A stretch of 64,000 nucleotides of DNA from Rotaria socialis (GCA_905331475.1 CAJNYU010002638.1:80913-144912); one strand, 5' to 3'. Positions 26,250-37,950 are shown, counted from the stretch's first letter. Made by a program: numbers and translations. The notes: generated by a model from the letters alone, not told the origin.

Positions 26250-27260
26250 TCTAGTTGGTCTGATGTAGTGTAGGCGTTGTGTGTATGTGTACGTGTATTC
26301 GTATGTGTTAAGTAGTGATGTAATAAAGAGACAAGAGAACAATATCTTCCCCTAATAGGATGGGTGTCTGAACTCGTGTGTGTGTGTGATGTTTTCGTGC
26401 GTATCTACTGTTGCCGCACACCCACAGAGAGATATGTCTTGTGCGTGTAGTTTGGTGTGTGACTGTGTTTACCATTTTATGTGTGATTCAGTGTATATCT
26501 GCTATTTCATGTGTCCGTGTACATCGACGGATGTCTGCGGTTTGGTGTGCATATCTGTTTTACAGTGCCCACCCTCTCCCTTTGCTACATCATCAGAAGC
26601 TCTGCTTGTGTGGTTTTGCCTACTGGGTGAGTTGGACAGTAATACCTTATGCATGGTTTCCACGCTGAATTCTGACCGACGTAGCGGATTGGTTTTACCT
26701 CTAAAATCAGTATTTCCGCGTTGGTTGACGAAAGACGCGGCAGCTGTGCGGGAGATACAGAATGCGCGTAGTTGATTTCTTATAGTTATAATATTTGTAT
26801 TTGCTGGGAGTATTACTGTTGTGTATCCTGCATCTCACGTGGTATATCTAGCATGCCTGAGTTGTTGGATATGTGGCACTGCTGTAGATCTAACAATTGA
26901 AACTACGCATTCACTACAACTAATAGTAGATGCGAAGGTGAGTATACTAATATAATTCACTATGCGAACGCAAATAGCTTGAGTGAAAAATGTTTTGTGA
27001 AAATGTAACTCATCGTAAGTTTCTAAAACAGAGCATTACCTAGTTACTGGTGTCTGTAACGAAGTCAAAGGTTTACTTGCTTGCTAATGTCTGTAATAGG
27101 CAGATATTGCCTTTATTGAATAATATATGATAAAAAAGAGAAGAAATACCAACTTAATTGATTGTTTTTCGGGTGTGTGGGTATGTCGTGGGTCTGGGTG
27201 ATGGTGAGTGTGTGAGTGAAGAGGATAGCCATGTGTTCATACCCACACTGGTACACTCAC
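26250..27260 (+). other. GT-rich, strand-asymmetric sequence
   Basis: The plus strand is conspicuously G/T-rich in two patches (about 26265-26570 and 27165-27225) compared with the AT-rich surroundings. The open frames it creates have no domain signature and read as low-complexity Cys/Val-rich strings, so I do not call a gene. Confidence 0.5.
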
Positions 27261-27534
27261 ACCGATGCACCAACACCTACAAATAAATAAATTTATATCT
27301 TAATCTTGTACTGATTACCGTTTTTGTTAAATTGGGTTAGGAAGCAAGTGTCTCTAGGGCGCAAGTGCCTGGCGAGCACGTGTCACCGATGAGCTAGTAT
27401 CACCGGAAGCAACTATCCGGGGGAGCATCTTTCTTAGAATCATTTTCCAGATCATCTTTATTGTTATAACCCACTAAATCGAAGATTTGTGGATCCTGAA
27501 CTCGACGCGAGCCCTGGAAAAAATGAATTTGGAT

Positions 27535-27770
27535 CAAGGGGGAAAGGCAGATTTTTGAACTTGAAGTTACTTCAAGCTACTTTCAGCTATTTGAAGTAGC
27601 TTAATTTGCAGTACTTTTCAATTTCAAATTTTCCTTAAGTTACTTGCGGTTACTTTAAGCTACTTGTTCCTACTTTTGGCTACTTGGGTGGTACTTTGAG
27701 CTACTTCATGTGGTCAACTTTGAAGTACTTTGGCATACTTTTCTACTTCAAGTCCGTCGTTTCCCCTTTG
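27535..27770. mobile_element. CAAGGGGGAAA-ended element with phased TACTT words (copy A)
   Basis: Left end CAAGGGGGAAAGGC; right end, read inverted, CAAAGGGGAAACGACGGAC. The interior is saturated with TACTT and TACTTCAAG words. Starts at 27568, 27578 and 27588 are exactly 10 bp apart, with about a dozen degenerate copies overall. Non-coding. Confidence 0.75.
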
Positions 27771-28924
27771 GTTTGAATCCGGAACTGGACCTGGACCTGG
27801 ACTTGAGTGGTTTTACTATCAGGTTCTATCCGACGGATGCTACTAGCCAGAGACCACAATCGATGCGAACTGAACTCGAACCATTTGTTACAGTGATGTC
27901 AAAATGGATTGAGGCTGAAGTAATTTTAAAAAAATGAAAGAATGTAGGGCGAACATTACAGAAGCATGATTGCTTGAACTAACATCTATTTTTGAAAGTC
28001 ACCATAATGCAGAAAATAATCAAAGAAAGTTTGATCTTTTGTTTGACATAAACTTTATATAAATTTGTATAGCGCTGTGTTTATTTTCATAAGAATTCGA
28101 TTAACTATCTATATGATAGTGGGTGACTTCTAAATGGCGTAATTATTTGATTCATTTTCCTTTTTTCCCCCTTCATTTCTTTCTGTGAGCTATACAAAAA
28201 TGACCAAGGGTATCAACAGGTACTGTAACGCACAGAAGTCTATTCTCACCAGAGCCCTCCATGCAGAACTCGGCTTCGGCTTCGAATTCAAAAATATGTT
28301 TTGAAGGAAGGAATCTTTCTTTTGCGATAAAGAAATTTTTATTAGAAATATGTTTTAACTTTAACTATTTAGCTTTTTAAAGGTCAAGTGAAATCCCCAT
28401 TTTGGGTTCAAGAATCTTGAACTCGACGGGTTCTATCATTGAAGATAATCTTACAAATATTTTCGTACAGTCTTCGTGCAGAAAAAAATCGGAGACGACG
28501 CCTCTCTTATTCTTGCAGTGGCTATAGAATCCATATTAGAATTCATAATTTACAGTATAAAACTACGATTCGACAGCATCCGAATCGAAAATTTGTTTTC
28601 ACTTAATCCGAGCCCAAAAGTCTCCGGACCAACGAGCTTTAGCATTCACCCAAACACACACATGCACTATACATTATATATATATATATATATACTGTAT
28701 ATATATGTATATATTCAGACCAGATCGAGATGAAATAAAGAAAGGAAATAGCAAATGGCGAAAAGTAGGATCATGCTCTTTTACATGTGTTAAGGACGAC
28801 AATTGAGGGCATTGAACAATGATGCAACTGGATCAAAAAGCGAGAAACAATAAAACAGAAACAGAAAAAAATAAAAAAATAACCTTTCGTAAAGGAACTA
28901 ATTTTGTAACTAGAGATGCACCAA

Positions 28925-29715
28925 TTCCAATTCCTGGCATTGTTTGGAATTGGTTGAATTCGGTATAGAATTGGCTCTAAATGAGTGTAAAATGAACTGA
29001 AATTGATGGTACAATTGATTATTCTTGACTAGACAGTACTTGAATTTTCCAAAAATTAGATGAAGAAAATGGGACGCGTAAGGCCTTAAATCTGAAACTC
29101 GAGATTTTTATGATAAAAGCTACAACTCGGGTCACAATTAAATAACATATTTGGAATCAACACAAAAGACTGACTCGAACAATGTATATTTTCAATACTT
29201 TAGGTAGCTTTTTTTTCTACCGAAAATTCACCTGGGATACTCCTCAGGGTTCAGTCAAAAAATGAAACTAATCAGAGAGCAACTTGGACATCAGTAGTTA
29301 ACTGTGGAGCATGTAAAATGCTTAGTAATATAGAAAAAAACCACATGCCTTAGCACTAAGGGAAAAGTCATTTTTTATTATTGGACTGAACCCTGAGGAG
29401 TGCCCCAGGTGAATTTTCGGTAGAAAAAACAGTTACCTAAAGTATTGAAAATATACATTGTTCGAGTCAGTCTTTTGTGTTGATTCCAAATATGTTATTT
29501 AATTGTGACCCGAGTTGCAGCTTTTATCATAAAAAATCTCGAGTTTCAGATTTAAGGCCTTACCATCCTACTCTCTTTATTTTATTTTAGGAAAATTCAA
29601 GTACTTGCTAGTCAAGAATAGTCAATTGTACCATCAACTTCAGTTCATTTTACACTCATTTAGAGCCAATTCTATACCGAATTCAGATCGATTCCAACCA
29701 ATTCCAATTGATGCC
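28925..29715. mobile_element. Fold-back element with arms of about 330 bp
   Basis: The left arm (about 28925-29260) is the reverse complement of the right arm (about 29383-29712), with scattered mismatches. Paired landmarks are GAATTCGGTATAGAATTGG, ACATATTTGGAATCAACAC and CTCAGGGTTCAGTC. The unpaired loop is about 120 bp. No coding capacity. Exact termini and target duplication were not resolved. Confidence 0.8.
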
Positions 29716-29811
29716 TGTTTCACTTGTTGTTGAAATTTTGCAGGAAAATGATCAATAATGAACACATTAATAATAATTATTGATGGAATTCTATCAGAAA
29801 TTCTACACTGC

Positions 29812-29852
29812 CGAAATTCTTATTTTCGAAATTCTTATTATCGAAATTCTGT
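29812..29852 (+). repeat. Three CGAAATTCT units at 15 nt spacing
   Basis: CGAAATTCT occurs at 29812, 29827 and 29842, separated by similar TTAT-containing hexamers. It lies just outside the fold-back element. Confidence 0.7.
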
Positions 29853-30516
29853 ACAAACTCTCCTAAAAAAGTTTATTTCTTCACCAAATAATGCATCCCA
29901 CGACAAGCTAATGACAAAATCGTGTAAAAATGAATTCGAACTTCTTAGGTTGTTTGTGTAGAAAAAAAAGCGATGGATCATTTTTTCTATTTCTATTTCT
30001 TTTCTTTTCTTTTCTTTTCTTTTTTCCAATTTCTCTTATAAACACTCATTCGTACTATGGTAACAAACAAAGGTAGGCTTATGATTCACGAAAAGTAAGT
30101 GCACGAAAACAGATATTGATTGAATAGTTATTCAAGATCGACCGATTGAGAATTTTATGGTTGTAAACTTTAAAAAAACGCGTGAAATATTTTATCCACT
30201 GAATTTCGCCAGAAACATCATTTTGTGGATACGACACTGATCACTCATTGCATTCAGTGGCGATTTTTTCAAATGTACGACGACTTTTATATGTACAAAA
30301 TATTTTTCAAATCAAACACTGTAATCGAGAGCAGATCATTTTATTGATCTTTCATTTGCATGTATTCAATGAGAGGCTGTAATTCAGACCGTTCCATTTA
30401 GGGTTTACTAAAAAATGAGTCAAAAAACATATATCTGCTATTTATGAGAACTGCAAAACGGAAGTTCGTAATGGTTCAAGATTATTTCTTGAATTCTTTC
30501 ATCATTTGATACGTAT

Positions 30517-31228
30517 CTTCTCATTTGCGAACATAAAATCGAAAATTAAAATGTTTTAAATTAAATTCAAATATTTTTCTTAGTTTGAAACTTCAATTCT
30601 GAAAATATTTCAAGCCTCAAATTTTCGTCTTTTATTCATTAAACACTAATTGAGAACAATTTTAATAAAATTGGCATCTTCAGTTTTGTTAGTAACTATC
30701 TGCAATTTGTAGAGTTCGCTAAATCTTGAATTTCATTATTTGTACTGAATATCCACATACTTCTAGTAATCAACTGAACTATGTGTTGATAATAAATATT
30801 CGTCATTAACAAGCTATATGTTCTACGTATTCAATCGAATCTTTTAAAGCAATGAACTCTATATTAAAAAAAACATGTCACTAAGAAAATGAACTAAGTT
30901 TCTTTACAAGAACTCTCTCTTCAGCTCTAAAAATTCCGTCTTCTACAAATAGCAGCAATTATTTGAACTTCAGAAACTTTTTATCATAAAAACCTTACGC
31001 CCTCTAGAAATTGCAGTGAACTTAGTTAAGTCAAAATAACTTTTTAAAATCTTTTTTTGAAATAAATTAATATTAGTCAACTTTAAATCAAACGAAATTT
31101 TTCTTTCGAACTTAATTTTAAATTTCAATCGTTTTGAAAAAAAATCGAAATATTCAACTTTAAAATTAAACGAAATTCTAATGGTAAATTTAGTTAAATC
31201 TATTTTCTTTATGTTCGCAAATGAGAAG
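30517..31228. mobile_element. 0.7 kb TIR element
   Basis: CTTCTCATTTGCGAACATAA at 30517 is mirrored by its complement ending at 31228. The interior is AT-rich with recurring AATTTCG-like words in both orientations and no open frame of note. It is probably a non-autonomous DNA element. Confidence 0.75.
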
Positions 31229-32537
31229 TAGCCATTTGATATTGGTCCATATTCATGAGGCGGCTTGCATCATCTAAGGCTAAAAACGAAGTGTGGTTGA
31301 ATTCTATGAATTTTGAGCTCTTACAGATTTAACAACTCAAACATCGAAAAGGATAAGCATTTAGTAAACACCAATAGCTAAAAATGAACAGTCTCATATG
31401 CAGAAAATCTTAGTAGAGTCTTAAATTCATAGATTCTAAGTACTAAAATGACATTGTAACCGAACAATATACGATAACTTCTTCCCTTCTTCTAGTATAG
31501 GAAGCCATAGCGTTGCAGTGAGAAACTCACGTTGATATCTCTAATAGATACCTTCTGCTAGGAGCTAGTTTTTTGCCAGTATATTTCTAATTTTTTTTCC
31601 TTTTTTCCAAAATAGTTTCGGCCAAGAATCAACTCAAAATAACACCAGTTATTGTCTCTCAAGTACATAGTGCATCGAGAACACATCATCGAAATCGATA
31701 TATCTTTCCGCTTTGAGTCAGACAGACTTTTATAATTTCGGATCATTGTAGGTGAAACCGAATGATGAAACAATAGTGATTTTTGAGCGCTGATAAAAGC
31801 GTTCCATTAATTTAATAGATATTAGCTAACAGGATACTACCTAAATCAAGCTGGAACTATTACATGCCACTCTAGAACATCGAGATCTATCAAAAGACGT
31901 ATCGGAACAGAAGGAAAAAGTGTGTAAAACTTGACATAGATTAGGGCCTCATTCAAAAGATGATTTTTTATAATGACTTATATTATGATGGGAATTTTTT
32001 TACCCTTTCTCTTGTAGAAAAGCTATGTGCCGACATTTGACCACAGAAATTTCTCGCTTAGATGCTTAAAAACGTCTTTAAAAAAACTTTAGTTGTCTTT
32101 TTAGGTTCTAGCAATTAAACTAATCAACAATAGAAGGCTATAGTATTCTATTCCGAGTGCAAGGAGTATTACATTTTAATTAACCTGGCCAATAATAATA
32201 CGGAGCAACTCCGCGTGTTGTTTTTAAACTTTTCTGATATCTTTGCCCAAAGTCTGAACATTAAGACAGTAAAATTCCACACTTTTTTCTGATCAAATAT
32301 CATCCTCCTTCGAGCTAGGTTGTTGATGTACTCGGAAAATTTCCCTAAAATTGGTTCCGCAGTGTTCTAGCTGATAAGTTTTTCATAAACGATGTGATCG
32401 AAGGTGATGAAGCTATTTTTAACAATTTATTCTCATAGCAATTTGGAGAAAAAAAGATCGTTCCATTGGTTAAATGATTGTATGATAAATTAATTTTGAA
32501 ACATTTTAGAAATAAATTTAGGGTTTAGTAATAAGAA

Positions 32538-33269
32538 GTGTATTTTCATATAATGTCAAGCAAGCTCGCTCTCAACGTTGAATATGAAAGTGATTATCGG
32601 CGCATTGTTGTCGAGCAGCCTTACGCTACTGTAGCTATCTTCAAAAAAGCTGTTCGTGATGAATTTTCGATTAATCATCCATTTGTTCTAACTTATAATG
32701 GTGCTACATTGATCGAAAAGCATACCCTCTTAGATCTTGGCCTAGATTCTAGATGCGATATTCGTGTTCGAAGAAAATCTGTGGAACTATCTGAAGCAAC
32801 TTCGACCAGAGATAACAATGCGCATCTATCAACAAACGATATATTTCTTAGCTACGAATGGACTCATCAGAAAGAAGTTAAATTACTCAAATCTCATCTT
32901 GAAAGGCATCAATATACATGTTGGCTTGATATCGAGCAAATGAGAGGGGGTGCTTCTCTCTACTCTTCGATCGATCAAGGTATTCGAGAAGCAAAAATTT
33001 TTGTATGCTGCATCAATCGCAAATATGCAGAGTCAGACAATTGTCGACGAGAGCTCAACCTTGCCACAAATTTGAACAAGCCTATTGTGCCGCTTTTAAT
33101 GGAAAAATTACCATCATGGCCACCCCAGCGAATTGGTCCTCTGTTATCAGAATATTTGTATATAAAATTTTATGGATCTTCATCTGGCACAGATTCTGTT
33201 CCGTGGTCTGAAGATAAATTTAATGAATTGTTGAATGTACTAACTCATATTTTACCACAGGCTATATAA
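32538..33269 (+). CDS. Ubiquitin-like domain - TIR domain protein
   Basis: Single-exon gene of 243 residues; a start at the second Met (residue 6, 32553) is equally plausible. Residues 8-82 form a ubiquitin-like domain ending in DIRVRRKS. It aligns closely with the N-terminus of the Ubl-vWA-E2 protein encoded in the opposite direction 7.5 kb away (EYE..., DEF, FVL-Y-GA, RVRRKS). Residues 99-225 form a TIR domain: DIFLSYEW box, CWLDIEQMRGG, an IDQGIREAKIFVCCI strand, and NCRREL, where Glu172 aligns with the catalytic Glu of SARM1-type NADase TIRs. NAD-cleaving or TIR-assembly signalling is inferred from the family and not shown. No transmembrane segment is present, so it is likely cytosolic. 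The shared Ubl suggests a common partner or a common modification route with the E2 protein. Confidence 0.88.
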   Translation: MYFHIMSSKLALNVEYESDYRRIVVEQPYATVAIFKKAVRDEFSINHPFVLTYNGATLIEKHTLLDLGLDSRCDIRVRRKSVELSEATSTRDNNAHLSTNDIFLSYEWTHQKEVKLLKSHLERHQYTCWLDIEQMRGGASLYSSIDQGIREAKIFVCCINRKYAESDNCRRELNLATNLNKPIVPLLMEKLPSWPPQRIGPLLSEYLYIKFYGSSSGTDSVPWSEDKFNELLNVLTHILPQAI

Positions 33270-35535
33270 TTAATTTTTGACCTTTTCCCTGCCAACGAAT
33301 AAATTTCAGAATCCAGCATTTAATTGTAATTGCAAAACAACAAAGTTTTCTCCAGAAATTTTGACAAGCCTTAAAAATTGATTGTAGCTACTCCTGAACA
33401 GAATCAAAATATAGGGCCTATACTTTTTGATTTTGATACAAGTAAATGCATATTTTATTCAAATTTGATAGTGTAGGCCTTGAAGTACCTGTGTGCCTAG
33501 GTATTAGTGTTGACGATTACATGAGTCAAAAATATCCCTTGTCATCGATAACTGTAACGAAGGCAAGTTGGTAGATATCCTAGTGGTTAATCATAGCACT
33601 AGAAACTTCGTTATTTTTCTGGGGGCTGGGATTGAAATCTTCAAAAATCAAGTAAGTTATGGTACTGGTTTCGATGGACTATGGATCACACCAATTCTCG
33701 GTTTCCATTGGTGATGTTAACAATGATGAAAAGTGGATTTTGCAGTTGCTAATGCATGGACTGACAGTTTAGTAGTTTACTTACAGACTTGTCAAAGTTG
33801 AGTAGCTGTCTAATTCAAGTTCGAATATAAATGGAGAAAAGAAAAAGTTAAACTTTCCAATATATGCGACATATGAATACATATACATGTATACTCCTAC
33901 AACCACACCTACGCCCTCATCCGCGCTTTCCCGTGCTTTTCAGTCGTTTCCTGTCGTACCTCCACGACCTGGGATTTATGATTACATGTACACTGGTACT
34001 TTATTGAACCGCATTGTCTCATCCCATAAGAGAATAGTGCAGTTCATACTGAGGAATGGTCAGTTATTATCATTGGGATGCTTCATCATTAGATAATAAT
34101 AATCACGTAATTGAACCAATGGTAACACGGTTTGGTTTAGATGAAAAGAGGTTCCCAGTTTGTTTTAGTGAAAAAGAGATGCTTTACTACCAATTACCGA
34201 TTAACATTTTGGCTGCTGTCTAATTGGTAATAAAACAATCATTTGCCATACCTGACTATGAACTCTAAGTTTTGTTTTTCCAATACTGTGAGGAGAAACC
34301 GAACTCACAAAAATAGTTAACTGTTTATCTAATTGTCAACTATTCATACATGGTAATCAGTTAGCTTTTTTTATACAAGATTCTGTCTTTCTTCCGTTAT
34401 CCACCTGCTTAGCTGAATACAATGCAAACATATATTACTGTTGTTGGTCAATTGAAAGAGCATATTAAAGATTGAAAAAAGGCTTGACAAATATTTTCTT
34501 TTTTTATGAACATCCGCAATACAAAATTCGTGTTTTCAAAAGTATCAGACTACCTAAAATTGTTCTTATAATAATGATATTAACACAAAGAATTAAAAAA
34601 AAGAATATCTTTTGATAAAACATCTGCCGTGATACTGATTAAAATGATTCATCAACAACAAGTGGTGGTTGAAACAGTATCCTCTAGATCCATCTCCTGG
34701 ATCTGTCGTTGATCTTTTCCTCATTCATTTCCTTACCCATATACACACCCTCTCATTTAACTGTGACAAAGAGTACAGTTTTTCAAGAACTCAACTTTGA
34801 CATTATCGTAATAATTTATGTTAACCATTAAGTCTTTTCATGTTTGAATAGGATAGTTTCGATCATATGTTCTATCTTACGAGGGGAAATCTCAAAGTGC
34901 CGACTCCCTTTGGAGTCAAGACTATGCAGATCCTAATGAACTATGAGTACTCGGAAAGCAGTTCTGGCTATTGTTTTATCATTGCGAAGGTTTTCCATAT
35001 TTACGGTATTTTTTAATAGAATTCAGTGGTGCTCTCAGAAATACCAAGAAAACTTTATTGAGAATAACATATCGTGAAAGTCTCAGATCAATTTATTTTT
35101 CCTATCGTAAGATGCAAGTGTAGTAAAAGCACACTTAACTTTGATCATATATGCCGATATATCCCAATGTTCTTTTATCAGAATAGAAGCAATCAGAAAA
35201 AGTCGAAACTTTTTCAAGTAGAGACTTGAAAGCTAGTTTTCTTGGCGTGACTGTGACGACCATCGAATTGTACTTAAAAATGCAGTAAATATGCAACGCT
35301 TCGGGAGGAATAAACCTATAGTCCAAACTTTTTTCACGATATGTATAGTGCATTAGGATCTACATGCTATACATGGCCTTGAATTAAAAGCGATTGGGCA
35401 CTCAGGTATGTTTCCTCATTAGTGAAATAAAATTGTTTTCTTTTTTTAAACCAGTTTCTTCCCGTATTATATTTTACACTTCCGGTACACATTTTAAATA
35501 TATCAAAATCCTATTTTTATTTTTTAAATAGTTTC
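33270..35535. other. Intergenic spacer
   Basis: AT-rich, no gene recognised apart from a tRNA-like stretch near 33565-33645. Confidence 0.5.
33565..33645 (+). repeat. Degenerate tRNA-like sequence (pseudo-tRNA or SINE head)
   Basis: TGGTAGATATCCTAGTGGTTA resembles a box A region, and GGGATTGAAATC about 50 nt later resembles a degraded box B. No clean cloverleaf can be drawn, so this is not called a functional tRNA. Confidence 0.35.
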
Positions 35536-36036
35536 ATGTGTTTACATTCAAACGGTCGTTTCTACAGTTTAAATTCAGCTGAAGAACTCCTAAAACTTGA
35601 TCTTCAGATGTCTATTGGTATTTATTACATTTGGGAACCCGATGATGATGAATCAGATGAAGACAATCGAGGAAGAATAGCTGGACATGGTGATTTTTAT
35701 ATCTACAATTTGATGCTTTTATTAATATTACCTTCATTATCATCTATGACAACAGCATTATTGGGAACTATCGGCTACATCGTCATCGTGCAGATTTGCA
35801 ATGAGACTACTGTTAGACTAGGCTTTCTCTATGATCAGGATCGTTTGTCTGGGCTTTCATTGTCCGTAACTTTTGTTTCAATGTATACTGTTATATTAGA
35901 TCTTTTCATACAATATTATACTGTACAGACGATGATACTACTCTCATTCTGCTTGACATTGGCCGTATTGTGCCGGAATATATATTCATATTTATATTTT
36001 ATAATTCAGTCATTATTGCTAGGATCAAAGAGGTAA
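35536..36036 (+). CDS. Small multi-pass membrane protein, unidentified
   Basis: The 166-residue frame has an acidic loop (DDDESDEDNRG) after about 35 residues. Four hydrophobic stretches follow, around FYIYNLMLLLILPSL, GTIGYIVIVQIC, YTVILDLFIQYY and MILLSFCLTLAVL, consistent with membrane segments. An acceptor-like AAATAG lies 4 nt before the ATG, so an upstream exon or spliced leader is possible. I do not recognise the family. It is convergent with the partial gene on the minus strand, whose frame ends 25 nt further on. Confidence 0.5.
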   Translation: MCLHSNGRFYSLNSAEELLKLDLQMSIGIYYIWEPDDDESDEDNRGRIAGHGDFYIYNLMLLLILPSLSSMTTALLGTIGYIVIVQICNETTVRLGFLYDQDRLSGLSLSVTFVSMYTVILDLFIQYYTVQTMILLSFCLTLAVLCRNIYSYLYFIIQSLLLGSKR

Positions 36037-36060
36037 GACTCGTTCTACTCATTATAAATT

Positions 36061-37948
36061 TCAAAATTGTCGGCACAATTTCGACATTTTCTTCATGATT
36101 GAATAGTTAATCTTGTTTATTTTTGTGTATGGAACCAATTTAATTATGTTGACAACGAATTTAAATAAAATTGTTAATTTAACTGAAGACTTGATCCGCT
36201 TGAATAATTTATGAAAATAGTTTCCTTTGAAAGAACTGAGCAAAACAAGCCACTCAGAAGAATTACTTGAAGATCGTCTTTTTTCTGTACTTTCCTCTGC
36301 TAGTTTTTCTAATTTGCCATAAGGGTGTTGCTCGTTTAAATATCGAGTAGCAAGTGCAAATCTATCATGAAGATCTAGTTGTTTATCCTAAAAAATTTCA
36401 ATTTTTATTGTAGTATTGAACCAATACAAATATTTGCAAGAACACATTCATATTGACGATCATTTCTATTTTGTTTAAGAACGAATTCAAACATAGTTCG
36501 AACACAAGGTTGATGAAATAATTTTGTTGCTGACGAAAATTCATTGATGAATGTTTTATCATCATTATTTGTCGATGTTGCTCGAATTGAACTACCTATT
36601 GGAAGAATTAATATCGCTAATCAGTGATTTATCTACTGTATGGGCAGGGTGGGCCGTGCCCACCCGAAAATAAACAGTTGATTTCATAAAAGTAACGGGT
36701 GGCTCATAAAGAATGGTGGTCTCATTATTTACTCAATATCGTTTTTGCTCTTCACTGATTTGAACTGAACATTTTCCCAAAAGATTGAGCATTCAATTCT
36801 CTACAAACTCATGCGTAAAAGATTATTTAAAACTACAAAACGGCTAAGCACTAGAACGAAGAAAAAAGGTTAGAAAATCTTCAATTTTCAAGCGCAACAT
36901 ACATTAACATTTGGAGTATGTTTCGACAATTTATACGCAGGCTTACGTTACGGGAGAAACATTTTCTGGTATTTTCAAGTACGCTCTTTTCGATAGATAT
37001 CTTGGAAAAACATTTCTTTAAAAGTGGTCTTCGCCTACTAAATCGATATTTTCTGAAAACTCGTCCATAGCGCCTTAATTTCGGTTTACAAGAAAGTCTA
37101 CTGCAAACGAAACTTTGCATCACTCGAACAAGTGTACAGGGGTGTAGTCGAGTATGTTGGCTTTCAAAGAAAAAAAATCGTCAAAAAATAACACTTTTTA
37201 AGTGAATGGCATGCGTTTTAGTGCAAGCAATGAAAACATGACATGACAGTTGTGTTTTTTAGAATAAGCGAAAAAATTGATGCAGACTTTTTCACTCATT
37301 TTGTGATGAAAAAAAAAATTCGAAGACATGAATCTTTCCCAGAATCTGATGCTCTTTAACATGGTAGACTGAGTTTTTTTTGTAGATCCTCACATTGAAA
37401 GCAAATTTTCAAAAAAAAAACGGGTTTAGTGCTTGAACGCTGAAGATTTTCGACCTTTTTTCTTCGTTTTAGTACTTAGCCATTTTGTAGTTTAAAAAAC
37501 CTTTTACGCATGAGTTTGTAGAGAATTGAATGCTCAATCTTTTGGGAAAATGTTCCGTTCAAACCAATGAAGAGCAAAAAACGATATTGAGTAAATAATG
37601 AGACCGCCATTCTTTATGGACCACCCGTTACTATATGATAACAAATTTTCTAGCCAGCAGCCCTTCCAAAAATGTCAACCGCCCACCCGAAAAATGAAAC
37701 CTAGACGAAACACTGTCGCTAATTCTTCTTTACCGCCTTGAAATGTTTTTATGAAATTTATTTAGAAAAAAGAAACGAGAACTGTCTTTTTTAAATAAAA
37801 ACCTCTTGAAAGACCGTCATTTAGTATCTTTAATGCTCGATTAACACATATTTGAAATATATAAAGTGCAGCTACTTTTTCTTCTTCGTAATGTTCTAAT
37901 AATAAATGCATGCAATAATACTCAACTGATTGAGAATCGATATTTGAC
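36061..37948 (-). CDS. Unrecognised partial gene interrupted by a fold-back element
   Basis: Three exon-like segments read in compatible frame on the minus strand. About 37818-37948 gives EYYCMHLLLEHYEEEKVAAL and the following helix. About 36447-36597 gives SSIRATSTNNDDKTF through to RNDRQYEC. The third runs from about 36390 down, with DKQLDLHDRFALATRYLNEQ. The residues look like an all-helical repeat protein, but I cannot name the family. The first intron holds the fold-back element at 36690-37633. No start codon or upstream exon was found before 37950, so the gene may be truncated or decaying. The stop at 36061 follows a stretch of weaker coding character, so the true end is uncertain. Confidence 0.45.
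36690..37633. mobile_element. Fold-back element with arms of about 200 bp
   Basis: The left arm begins AGTAACGGGTGG and the right arm ends CCACCCGTTACT. Long matching inverted blocks include AAAGAATGG-GGTCTCATT, CTACAAACTCATGCG and CTAAGCAC. The internal loop is about 540 bp with no convincing gene. Cys/Arg-rich open frames in the loop have no signature. Confidence 0.75.
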
Positions 37949-37950
37949 TA

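Larger units (their letters stand above)
24982..32537. other. 7.5 kb repeat-filled spacer between divergent Ubl genes
   Basis: No supportable gene. It contains GGCCAATCT-word repeats near 25325-26010, TGTGGG and GT-rich sequence at 26030-27250, element A at 27535-27770, a TA microsatellite near 28674-28712, a fold-back element at 28925-29715 and a TIR element at 30517-31228. The rest is AT-rich with nothing recognised. Promoters of the flanking head-to-head genes must lie at its two edges. Confidence 0.7.

Noticed and set aside
26380..26775. 131-codon open frame in GT-rich sequence
   Set aside because: Low-complexity Cys/Val-rich translation that follows from GT bias; an overlapping frame is equally open, and there is no domain or splice context.
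36881..37123. Cys/Arg-rich frame inside the fold-back loop
   Set aside because: Non-coding element interior; no transposase motif and no homologue recognised.
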